Of a stretch of 19,422 bases of DNA, positions 6,525 to 12,144 are shown piece after piece (position 1 is the stretch's first letter; every line of letters begins with the position of its first letter). The position numbers were made by a program, and so were the translations under genes. The DNA is from PALSA-1336 sp964592725 (GTDB lineage Bacteria > Patescibacteriota > Doudnabacteria > UBA920): the NCBI GenBank assembly GCA_964592725.1, contig CAZQFQ010000027.1:1-19422 (forward strand). Reading direction: 5' to 3'. The notes under the pieces are model-generated. The model was not told the origin of the DNA. It worked only from the letters and a program-made list of their open reading frames with translations, and made no database searches.

Positions 6525-6902
6525 CTAGTTGATGGTTGCCGAAACCGGCGCGTCTTGCGCAAGTTCCGGCGGAATCGGAGCCGCGATAATCCGGTTAAGA
6601 TTGCCTTTCCAAAGTAGCGCCAGCTCGGTCCGGTTTTTTACTCCGAGCTTGCGAAAAATGTGATGCACGTACTCCTTTACGGTCGCTTCCACCAGACATA
6701 GTTCGTAAGCAATCTCCTTATTGGGCTTTGCTTGGGCCACAAGCGTTACTATTTGCTTTTCCCTAAAGGTCAGCTCTATTCCCGCGGATATTTCTGGCTG
6801 CTTGCCGGTCCGGCAGTCCGGACAAAGGTACTTTTCGCCGTCTCGGCGGAAGTTTTTTCCGCATCGGGGGCAACTGCGCATGTTGCAGGCTTCCATATCC
6901 AT
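6525..6902 (-). CDS. Zinc-ribbon and LuxR-type HTH regulator
   Basis: Small DNA-binding protein of 125 residues. Residues 11-30 hold a zinc ribbon (CPRC...CPDC, C11, C14, C27, C30). Residues about 44-98 are a LuxR/GerE helix-turn-helix: LTFREKQIVTLVAQAKPNKE, IAYELCLVEATVKEYVHH, IFRKLGVKNRTEL. The tail is Pro/Ala-rich. There is no receiver or autoinducer domain, so the zinc ribbon replaces the usual sensor or simply mediates contacts. The start is the first of two close ATGs (6902 or 6896); GGAAGG lies about 14 nt upstream of the first. It is transcribed from a minus-strand extended -10 at 6956-6948 and converges on a bidirectional terminator. Targets are unknown. Confidence 0.9.
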   Translation of the reverse strand: MDMEACNMRSCPRCGKNFRRDGEKYLCPDCRTGKQPEISAGIELTFREKQIVTLVAQAKPNKEIAYELCLVEATVKEYVHHIFRKLGVKNRTELALLWKGNLNRIIAAPIPPELAQDAPVSATIN

Positions 6903-6947
6903 TACAATTTACCGATCCTTCCAGGTTAACGAACGGCAAAGAAAAAT

Positions 6948-6956
6948 ATGATAGCA
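6948..6956 (-). promoter_or_regulatory. Extended -10 promoter for the LuxR-type gene
   Basis: Read on the minus strand, 6956-6948 is TGCTATCAT, an extended -10 with one mismatch in the hexamer. Transcription would start near 6941, giving a leader of about 40 nt. Confidence 0.55.
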
Positions 6957-7091
6957 CTATATTTTTTTTGTTTCGTCCGCCGTTGTTTTCCTCGTTTTAG
7001 ATTTAGCAACGCGGGTTGTGTCCCCGGTTACTGTGTTTGTCTGTATCCTGTATATCGCACATAAAGCATAATTGTATCAGCATAATTGAGC
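6957..7091. other. Intergenic stretch before class A element 1
   Basis: No gene is supported in the 609-base gap 6903-7511. This part has a direct repeat AGCATAATTG at 7065-7074 and 7079-7088 (14-nt period), each copy with a CATAAT box, ending just before the class A element. This resembles the tandem TATAAT boxes ahead of class B element 2. A weak CGGG...CCCG inverted repeat lies near 7013-7026. Confidence 0.4.
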
Positions 7092-7211
7092 AAGGCTTTT
7101 ATTAGCGACGTAGAGCGAGCGAAAGTCATCCGACCCAGGCGGATAACTTTCCGAGCCGAGGGGCTAATACAGGTTCAATACCTCGTAGCTCTGCTCCGAG
7201 GAACCTTTATT
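7092..7211 (+). ncRNA. Class A structured repeat element, copy 1
   Basis: About 120 nt, repeated at 10776-10887. Visible pairing: outer stem ATTAGC (7101-7106) with GCTAAT (7163-7168); hairpin GAAAGT-c-ATCCG (7121-7132) with CGGAT-a-ACTTTC (7140-7151); 3' stems AGGTT (7171-7175) with AACCT (7202-7206) and CCTCG (7181-7185) with CGAGG (7197-7201). The single strands GACGTAGAGCGAGC and CGAGCCGAGG are identical in both copies while the hairpin between them changes sequence but stays paired. CCTCG could pair instead with CGAGG at 7157-7161. The strand is inferred from the T-rich 3' end. It could be a non-coding RNA or a hairpin-type mobile repeat. Confidence 0.6.
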
Positions 7212-7230
7212 GGGAAATAAAAAATTTCCC
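7212..7230. repeat. Hairpin directly after class A copy 1
   Basis: GGGAAAT (7212-7218) pairs with ATTTCCC (7224-7230) around an AAAAA loop. It abuts the end of the element; copy 2 has no such hairpin. Confidence 0.5.
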
Positions 7231-7330
7231 GGAGTCCGAGGGATAAAAAATGTTGATAATTCCGCAGAGCGTCCCGGATTTATGGGGCTTATTCGCGTAT
7301 ATGGGAGATATTTAAGCATAATCTGGAAAA

Positions 7331-7359
7331 TTTACCGTTATGCCCAATTGTGGTATAAT
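7331..7359 (+). promoter_or_regulatory. Promoter of the GLUG surface protein gene
   Basis: TGGTATAAT at 7351-7359 is an extended -10; TTTACC at 7331-7336 is a fair -35 with a 17-nt spacer. Transcription should start near 7366, leaving a leader of about 145 nt. Confidence 0.75.
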
Positions 7360-7365
7360 GGTTTT

Positions 7366-7511
7366 GACAAAAAGGGCAAGAGAAAAGGCTAAACTTTCGC
7401 CAAAAAGCTTAATGACATAAAAGCAACAATTTATAGAAGTGACGGGGCTCAAATTTAATGGGAGCTTTTTTACTAATCCAATCAAAAAATTAAACAATAA
7501 TATTTAAATAT
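7366..7511 (+). promoter_or_regulatory. Long leader with terminator-like hairpin
   Basis: The leader has a possible stem GGC/GCC enclosing AAAG/CTTT near 7374-7402. It also has a terminator-like hairpin at 7444-7471 (GCTC with GAGC plus G-U pairs, then six T). An attenuator or riboswitch is possible. I do not recognise a known class with confidence. No Shine-Dalgarno precedes the ATG. Confidence 0.35.
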
Positions 7512-8618
7512 ATGGTCGCATCTTTGAGCAAGGGGAGGTTTTTTGGCATAAAAGCCGGTTTTGGGTTAGCAGTAGTTTTTTTCGCGGCGTTGATTTTTAT
7601 CAAACCGGTTCCGGCGCTGGCTTTTGTCGGCGGCGACGGTTCCACTTCCACCCCGTTCCAAATTTCGACCTGCCAGGACTTGCAGGATATCGGCAGTAAC
7701 CTGACCGCCCACTATATATTGACATCCGACGTAGATTGCTCCGGCACGCCAAGTTTTATGCCGATAGCCGCCGGCGCCGGGCAAGAGAGCGGTTTTGCCG
7801 GAGAATTGAACGGCGACAATTTTACAATTCACGATGTCACCGTGAGCTCTTCCACTACGGAAGATTTAATGGGCGGTATATTTGATACTACTTCTCCCGG
7901 CGCCAACATTCACGATTTGGTTATCGCCTCGTCTACTTTTAGCGGTGCTTTTGGAGAAGGCGGATCGCAAGTGGGCGCTTTGGCCGGCGAAGCCTTTGGC
8001 GGGACTTTTACAAATATTACCGTAATGTCCAGCGTGACCGTTTACGCGGACCAAGCCGGCAAAGTCGGCGGGTTAATTGGGTTTGCCAGCGACGACCCGA
8101 GCCAAGGGCTCACGATTTCCAATTGTAGTTCCAGCCCCGCGTTTATTTTAAACGACCTTACCGACCCGGCTAATAACATTGGCGGACTCGTCGGTTTTGT
8201 GGGCAGCTATAACAATTCAATTTCCATTACCTACTCATCCAGCAATTCGGATTTAAATTTTCCCGGCAGCAATACCAGTTACGTCGGCGGTCTTATAGGT
8301 TGGGTGGAAAATAACGCCAGTTCCACAATCACAATTGCCAATTCAGAGGCCACGGGTAATGTTTCGGCGGAAGATAACTCCGGCGGGTTAATCGGCACCC
8401 TGATGATGAACACAAATACCGATATGCCCGACAATGCCAAGGCCTCCATTGTTGTCCGGCAGGATACGGCTTTAGGCAATGTCTTGGTAGTTAGCCCATA
8501 TAGCGACAATTTTGATTTTGACAATTTTGGCGGCGGCCTGATTGGAGCGGTTTCCGTTTACGCCACAGGCACCCAGGATTCGTTAATCTCCGTTTTAAAC
8601 AGTTCCAGCCGGTGGTAA
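7512..8618 (+). CDS. Secreted GLUG-repeat surface protein, zero-frame product
   Basis: Exported protein of 368 residues in this frame. Residues 1-37 form a signal peptide (KAGFGLAVVFFAALIFIKPV, then PALAF). CQDLQDIGSNLTAHYILTSD is the usual opening of GLUG proteins (list of contents, then layout of strands). Several GLUG motifs follow: VGALAGEAFGGTFTNITV, VGGLIGFASDD, IGGLVGFVGS, VGGLIGWVENN, SGGLIGTLMM and GGGLIGAVSV. These fold as a right-handed beta-helix, probably an adhesin or surface-layer part. The zero frame ends abruptly with NSSSRW and TAA at 8616. The -1 frame carries on as a typical downstream domain and tail, so this is probably only the first part of a longer protein (see 8600-9214 and the slippery site at 8594-8600). 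Confidence 0.88.
   Translation: MVASLSKGRFFGIKAGFGLAVVFFAALIFIKPVPALAFVGGDGSTSTPFQISTCQDLQDIGSNLTAHYILTSDVDCSGTPSFMPIAAGAGQESGFAGELNGDNFTIHDVTVSSSTTEDLMGGIFDTTSPGANIHDLVIASSTFSGAFGEGGSQVGALAGEAFGGTFTNITVMSSVTVYADQAGKVGGLIGFASDDPSQGLTISNCSSSPAFILNDLTDPANNIGGLVGFVGSYNNSISITYSSSNSDLNFPGSNTSYVGGLIGWVENNASSTITIANSEATGNVSAEDNSGGLIGTLMMNTNTDMPDNAKASIVVRQDTALGNVLVVSPYSDNFDFDNFGGGLIGAVSVYATGTQDSLISVLNSSSRW
8594..8600 (+). promoter_or_regulatory. Candidate -1 programmed frameshift site
   Basis: T TTA AAC is a canonical X XXY YYZ slippery heptamer, and its TTA and AAC are in-frame codons of the GLUG gene (TTA 8595-8597, AAC 8598-8600). A -1 slip resumes at CAG 8600, which is the frame of the downstream coding region. 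The zero-frame stop is 16 nt further on. Nine nt after the heptamer a hairpin can form: 8610-8618 with 8622-8630, GGTAA/TTACC with a CGA loop plus three outer pairs. Spacing and order fit known -1 sites. Confidence 0.5.
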
Positions 8619-9214
8619 CGATTACCCCTGTCGGTAAATTTGTTCCGGCCTATGTGACAGATGTGGATGCAGACGGATTTACAATAGTGCTTGATAATAC
8701 CGACCTCCGATTATCTGATTTTCTGACTTCCGATTCTCTGTTCTCCTGGCACTCGTTTGCTTCACCGGCCGAACAGCTGACTGTAAGTGACGGCAGTACC
8801 ACGCCGATTATTTTGGTGGTGGCAACAACGACTCCAATTTCACAGCCCATAAATGGGCTAACTACACAGAGTTCTTCCGGCCAAGTATTAGGAACAAATA
8901 CATCTACCCCATCCATCGTGGATAATTCCACCTCTACTATAGACAGCACGGCCACATCCGTTCCCATCAGTATAATAATAGACAATGCGCCCAGCTCTAC
9001 CGATACTTCCGTAATCCCGACTCCCGCCCCGGCTCCGGCTTTGGAAGCGATGGTCAGTTCCTCTACGGACGCTACCCAATCCGCGGCTCCCGTTTTGGGC
9101 TCCGACTCAACTTCCGCCGAAGGCAGCGCGGCGCCCGCTCCCGACCCGTCGCCGGCGCAAACCCCAAGTCCCGCTCCCGCGTCAACATCCACAGACAGTT
9201 CCGGCCCTAATTGA
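8600..9214 (+). CDS. C-terminal extension of the GLUG protein in the -1 frame
   Basis: This frame adds 204 residues to the 363 encoded before the slip, giving a 567-residue protein. It begins QFQPVVTITPVGKFVPAYVT, then DVDADGFTIVLDN, which resembles small beta domains found after beta-helix repeats in surface proteins. It then becomes a long Ser/Thr/Pro/Ala-rich tail (for example PTPAPAPAL, PAPDPSPAQTPSPAPAS) ending TSTDSSGPN. Such tails often span or attach to the cell wall. The only start codon near its beginning is GTG 8612, inside the upstream gene and without a Shine-Dalgarno, and no signal peptide exists in this frame, so separate translation would leave a surface-type domain in the cytosol. 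The other explanations are a real frameshift mutation or a sequencing error. Confidence 0.75.
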   Translation, partial: QFQPVVTITPVGKFVPAYVTDVDADGFTIVLDNTDLRLSDFLTSDSLFSWHSFASPAEQLTVSDGSTTPIILVVATTTPISQPINGLTTQSSSGQVLGTNTSTPSIVDNSTSTIDSTATSVPISIIIDNAPSSTDTSVIPTPAPAPALEAMVSSSTDATQSAAPVLGSDSTSAEGSAAPAPDPSPAQTPSPAPASTSTDSSGPN

Positions 9215-9283
9215 CTTCGCCGAACGATATTTTAAGCTTAAGTTTTCCCCAATTTCTGCACAGCCGATTATTAGGCAGTATTA

Positions 9284-9316
9284 AAAAATCGCCCACACAT
9301 TTGGGCGATTTTTATT
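9284..9316. terminator. Rho-independent terminator after the GLUG protein gene
   Basis: A 12-bp perfect stem: 9284-9295 (AAAAATCGCCCA) with 9302-9313, CACATT loop, TTTTTATTTT at the 3' side. The A-run on the left makes it potentially bidirectional. Confidence 0.92.
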
Positions 9317-9364
9317 TTGGGCAGATTGAAATAAAAATATTTAATGGCGGGGTTAATTAAATTT

Positions 9365-9414
9365 TGGTAAAATAAATATCCGGCCGTCTTACAAAAGCGG
9401 CAAAAGGAGGGGAT
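9365..9414 (+). promoter_or_regulatory. Promoter and strong ribosome-binding site of the pseudo-receiver gene
   Basis: TGGTAAAAT (9365-9373) is an extended -10 with one mismatch. AAAGGAGGGG lies 5-8 nt before the ATG at 9417 and is the best Shine-Dalgarno next to a start codon in the window, where most genes have none. Confidence 0.65.
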
Positions 9415-9416
9415 TA

Positions 9417-9854
9417 ATGAATAAGGCATCGGGCCCAATCAGAATTTTGGCGGTTGGGCGCGCCGCAAGCTGCGGAGAAATAAGGCGGACTCTCAAAGGG
9501 AGCCGGCTTAATCATCGCGTGGCCAAAGCCGTAAGCGTAAAGGAAGCCAAGGCGCTTTTAGCAAAAAAGATAAGTCCGACGGTTATCCTGTGTGAACATG
9601 ATATTATAGACGGTTCTTGGAAAGCGATTTTGAAGCACGCGAGGAATTTACCAAACAAGCCCACAGTGGTGGTTTGCAGCCGCTGTGCGGATGAGCGCTT
9701 GTGGGTGGAAGTTCTAAATCTGGGCGCATTTGACCTGCTGCTGATAGCTCCGGTAGTCAGGGACGAGTTGGTCCGCGTAATTGATTCAGCCCACCGAGCC
9801 TGTGTTTTGGTTAAAGAGCAAGGTGAGAGGAAAAAAAAGAGCGCCACAATCTAG
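9417..9854 (+). CDS. Pseudo-receiver (degenerate response regulator)
   Basis: CheY-like fold of 145 residues without a normal phosphorylation site. IRILAVGRA replaces the strand that normally carries the acidic pair, so no DD is present. VILCEHDIIDGSW aligns with VVLLDxxxPDGS, which puts Glu at the phosphoacceptor position. LLIAPV replaces the KP switch, so the conserved Lys is missing. RCADERLWVEVLNLGAFDLL matches a receiver subfamily I associate with Acidobacteria and relatives. The tail is Lys-rich (ERKKKSATI). It probably signals without phosphorylation, as a fixed or ligand-set switch. The strong Shine-Dalgarno, unusual here, fits acquisition from another bacterium, but this is only an inference. 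Confidence 0.85.
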   Translation: MNKASGPIRILAVGRAASCGEIRRTLKGSRLNHRVAKAVSVKEAKALLAKKISPTVILCEHDIIDGSWKAILKHARNLPNKPTVVVCSRCADERLWVEVLNLGAFDLLLIAPVVRDELVRVIDSAHRACVLVKEQGERKKKSATI

Positions 9855-9873
9855 CGCGGATGCCTTTGAGCGC

Positions 9874-9910
9874 CGCGGCCGGATTTATCCGGCCGCGCTT
9901 TTTTGGTTTT
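9874..9910 (+). terminator. Rho-independent terminator, overlaps the convergent gene's end
   Basis: A 10-bp GC-rich stem (9874-9883 with 9888-9897, CGCGGCCGGA/TCCGGCCGCG), TTTA loop, then C and a T-run. It is directly next to the stop codon of the minus-strand zinc-ribbon gene at 9911. Confidence 0.9.
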
Positions 9911-10333
9911 TTAAAGTCCGTCCTGGGTAGTCACGCTGTTTACCTGGTCCTGGACATATTTGTCCAGCGATATAGTCCCCGCCCAGGTTATCCAAATCAG
10001 AAAAACAATTGAAATTATAAGCAGAGTAATCGCAATCAAGCCCATCCGGTGGGCTTTTGGGTCCTTGGATTTAAAATATTTTACGCCCTGCCAGCGGGTG
10101 TAAATAAGGTAGCAGGTAATGGGCATCAAAATCAGGCTGTAAGTATAAAGCCAGATTTGCGCCCAAATTGACGTGGACAGCGGCGCGTCTTCCAGTTTCT
10201 TGCCGCAGTTAGGGCAAAAATAGTATGCCGGAAGCACGGGCTGGTGGCACATTGGGCAAATCGCCTCACGGGCGGGCGGCGGAGGCGGAACCGGAATTTG
10301 AGCGGATGGGTTTAGAGATGTTGCAGTGTCCAT
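9911..10333 (-). CDS. Zinc-ribbon membrane protein
   Basis: Membrane protein of 140 residues starting at MDTATSLNPS (ATG 10333). The longer frame upstream is rejected because the promoter would then lie inside the coding sequence. A Pro-rich stretch (VPPPPPA) precedes a zinc ribbon with CPMCHQPVLPAYYFCPNCG (about residues 26-44), followed by two hydrophobic helices (about 57-78, IWLYTYSLILMPITCYLIY, and 98-120, MGLIAITLLIISIVFLIWI). The zinc ribbon should face the cytosol. Function is unknown; zinc-ribbon plus transmembrane proteins of this type are common and poorly studied. The -10 box is followed by only 6 nt before the ATG, as in the transposase gene, so it appears leaderless. It is divergent from the gene at 10429. 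Confidence 0.85.
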   Translation of the reverse strand: MDTATSLNPSAQIPVPPPPPAREAICPMCHQPVLPAYYFCPNCGKKLEDAPLSTSIWAQIWLYTYSLILMPITCYLIYTRWQGVKYFKSKDPKAHRMGLIAITLLIISIVFLIWITWAGTISLDKYVQDQVNSVTTQDGL

Positions 10334-10339
10334 AATTTT

Positions 10340-10348
10340 AGTATACCA
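10340..10348 (-). promoter_or_regulatory. Extended -10 promoter (leaderless) of the zinc-ribbon gene
   Basis: Minus-strand TGGTATACT (10348 to 10340), then AAAATT and the ATG at 10333. Confidence 0.65.
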
Positions 10349-10363
10349 TACCGCGTTGCCATC

Positions 10364-10372
10364 TGCTATAAT
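10364..10372 (+). promoter_or_regulatory. Extended -10 promoter, divergent
   Basis: TGCTATAAT, perfect extended -10. It drives the small gene at 10429 with a leader of about 50 nt and lies back to back with the promoter of the zinc-ribbon gene. Confidence 0.75.
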
Positions 10373-10428
10373 ATAAGGGAGTTTATAAAGGCCGCACAAA
10401 TCAATCCTATTAAACTAAATAGTAAGTT

Positions 10429-10722
10429 ATGATTATTTGGATAATAATCGGCATACTTGTAATCGGTTGGCTGGCATGGCACTTTTATCGGAAAGATTCT
10501 ATTATCAGAAATGAGAGTGACAGGGATAAGGCCGTTCGCCTGGTTCTGCAAACGATGCCGCGTTCTAAAGGCGGAGGGGCCTATACCGTAGAAAGCGCTA
10601 TGCCGTATTCGGTAGACGCTCCCAATACGTGGAATATCCGTTTAAGGCACGGCGCGGAGATTGTTTCCGCCACGGTAGACCTGGAAGACGAAACGGTTTC
10701 CGATATTTCGCGTTTGGTTTAG
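10429..10722 (+). CDS. Small membrane-anchored protein, 97 aa
   Basis: I do not recognise the family. One N-terminal membrane helix (residues 1-19, MIIWIIIGILVIGWLAWHF) is followed by a positive stop (YRKDS) and a soluble domain of about 75 residues. The soluble part looks mixed alpha/beta (DRDKAVRLVLQTM; WNIRLRHGAEIVSATVDLED). With Arg/Lys after the helix, the domain probably faces the cytosol. It has its own promoter, divergent from the zinc-ribbon membrane protein. No Shine-Dalgarno is visible. Confidence 0.75.
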   Translation: MIIWIIIGILVIGWLAWHFYRKDSIIRNESDRDKAVRLVLQTMPRSKGGGAYTVESAMPYSVDAPNTWNIRLRHGAEIVSATVDLEDETVSDISRLV

Positions 10723-10775
10723 TGCTGTTATTTTTTGCAAAGTCTAATGATTCTGATCGATGTAAGTAAAAGGGG

Positions 10776-10887
10776 AAGGCTTTATTAGCGACGTAGAGCG
10801 AGCGAAAGTTATCTTCAGATAACTTTCCGAGCCGAGGAGCTAAGAAAGGTTTAATACCTCGCAGCCCTGCTTCGAGTAACCTTTATT
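10776..10887 (+). ncRNA. Class A structured repeat element, copy 2
   Basis: Second copy of the element at 7092-7211. Pairing: TTAGC (10785-10789) with GCTAA (10839-10843); a perfect 10-bp hairpin GAAAGTTATC (10804-10813) with GATAACTTTC (10818-10827), TTCA loop; AAAGGTT (10845-10851) with AACCTTT (10878-10884) and CTCG (10858-10861) with CGAG (10873-10876), then ATTTTTTG. The inner half of the central hairpin is different in sequence from copy 1 but still fully paired. The 3' hairpin plus T-run looks like a terminator. The GAF-domain gene starts about 60 nt downstream, so this is either its leader or a separate short transcript. Confidence 0.6.
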
Positions 10888-10949
10888 TTTTGAGTTTATG
10901 TTTGTGAATGTTAAAGGATTAATATAAGTAAAACTTCCTAATAAAGATT

Positions 10950-11444
10950 ATGCAACCGGCGCCAATACCTAAAAATGAAAAACAGCGGCTGGCCGCGGTA
11001 ATGGATTTGAAAATTCTGAATACCAAAGAGGAGGCGCGGTTTGACCGTGTTACCGAAATGGCCACAAAAAGATTTCACGTCCCCATTGCCACCATCTCAA
11101 TTTTGGATGCCGACCGCGAATGGTATAAATCCTGCCAGGGGCTGGACGCCAAAGAAGGGCCGCGGTCAACGTCTTTTTGCGGACATATAATATCCAGCAA
11201 CTATATTTTTGTCATTGAGGACACTTTGCTAGATCCGCGCTTTGCCGACAACCCGCAGGTGACGGGCAAGCCTTACGTGCGATTTTACGCGGGCATGGCC
11301 CTGCGCAACAAAAAAAACGGCCTGACTGTCGGCGTGCTTTGCATAAAAGATACCAAGCCGCGGAAATTTTCCCGCCGCGACATCCTTGATTTAAAAGACC
11401 TGGCTATACTCGCGGAAGAAGAACTCAACAAACCAAAAAAATAG
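10950..11444 (+). CDS. Stand-alone GAF-domain protein
   Basis: Soluble sensor-type protein of 164 residues made of one GAF domain. Typical features: N-terminal helix EKQRLAAVMDLKILNTKEEA, FDRVTEMATKRFHVPIATIS, ILDADREWYKSCQGL, RSTSFCGHII, FVIEDTLLDPRFADNP, VRFYAGMAL, VGVLCIKD, and a final helix. This subfamily usually precedes GGDEF, histidine kinase or PAS domains, but here no output domain follows. The ligand cannot be read from the sequence. It may bind a small molecule and signal by contact, like the separate receiver proteins in this window. The start ATG has no good Shine-Dalgarno. A class A element ends about 60 nt upstream. Confidence 0.92.
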   Translation: MQPAPIPKNEKQRLAAVMDLKILNTKEEARFDRVTEMATKRFHVPIATISILDADREWYKSCQGLDAKEGPRSTSFCGHIISSNYIFVIEDTLLDPRFADNPQVTGKPYVRFYAGMALRNKKNGLTVGVLCIKDTKPRKFSRRDILDLKDLAILAEEELNKPKK

Positions 11445-11595
11445 TTTTTTATCGTCGGCGATATATCCAATTATAAATTTTAAGGTTTGATAAAAACGAT
11501 AGTTCCTACTCGTAAACGCACCAAACTTGCCGGGAATTACGTATTTTAATTAGGATCTAATTTTAAAATCTGTTTTAAAAATAATCTAAAAATCA

Positions 11596-12135
11596 ATGAC
11601 ATCAAAAAGTGTTAAGATTTTAGCGCTTGGTTCGGCGATTGCGCTTTTAGCGGCCGGATGCAGTAAGAGCCAGCCGCAGGCTAATAATAATCCGTCCGGC
11701 GCTCCGGCACAGGCGGCCATGCAAAATCAGCCTCCGCCTTTTCCGGGCAACGCAAGTTCCACGTTCCCCGGCAGGCCGCATAACGGCACGGCCTCTTCCA
11801 CGCGCCCGGGTTTTGGCATGCCAAATTTGCCGCCGGGTTCCAGGCCGTTTTTTGGCACGGTCGCGTCGGTCTCGGGCTCGCAAATTACGATTAGCGGGCA
11901 CAGCAGAAACAGCAGCAGTACGGTTTCCACAATTATAGATATTACCGGCAGTACCCAATTTACGGGCGGCTCCCAAAGCAGTATTATAAGCGGCGCGCGC
12001 GTGGCGGGCGTGGGAACGGTAAATAGCGACGGCAGTATTACCGCTTCAAGCCTGCAGATTAATCCTTCTTTTTCGGGGCGCGGACAGGGCGCTAATCAGG
12101 GCGGCGGGAATTATCAGCCCCAAAGTTCCCAGTAA
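11596..12135 (+). CDS. Lipoprotein with DUF5666-like domain
   Basis: Probable lipoprotein of 179 residues. Residues 1-22 are a signal peptide ending in a lipobox (LLAAGC), with Cys22 as the lipidated residue. Residues about 25-85 are a low-complexity Pro/Gly/Asn/Ser spacer (PPPFPGNASSTFPGRP). Residues about 86-155 (FFGTVASVSGSQITISG; IIDITGSTQF; ISGARVAGVGTVNSDGSI, TASSLQI) are a DUF5666-type beta-barrel domain as I remember that family. A Gly/Gln/Ser tail follows. The exporter ATPase begins 9 nt after the stop, so the lipoprotein is probably part of the exporter operon and may act on the outer face of the membrane. No convincing promoter or Shine-Dalgarno was found in the 150 nt upstream. 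Confidence 0.85.
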   Translation: MTSKSVKILALGSAIALLAAGCSKSQPQANNNPSGAPAQAAMQNQPPPFPGNASSTFPGRPHNGTASSTRPGFGMPNLPPGSRPFFGTVASVSGSQITISGHSRNSSSTVSTIIDITGSTQFTGGSQSSIISGARVAGVGTVNSDGSITASSLQINPSFSGRGQGANQGGGNYQPQSSQ

Positions 12136-12144
12136 AATATTTTT

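Noticed and set aside
7171..7206. tRNA T-arm-like sequence (GGTTCAATACC) in class A
   Set aside because: No acceptor, D or anticodon arms surround it and the element does not fold as a cloverleaf.
7210..7392. Open frame of 60 codons between class A copy 1 and the GLUG gene
   Set aside because: It starts at TTG inside a hairpin, has no Shine-Dalgarno, and runs through the promoter of the next gene.
7366..7471. c-di-GMP-I (GEMM) riboswitch before the GLUG gene
   Set aside because: Only loose word similarity; the conserved GGACGCAAAGC and tetraloop-receptor parts could not be placed.
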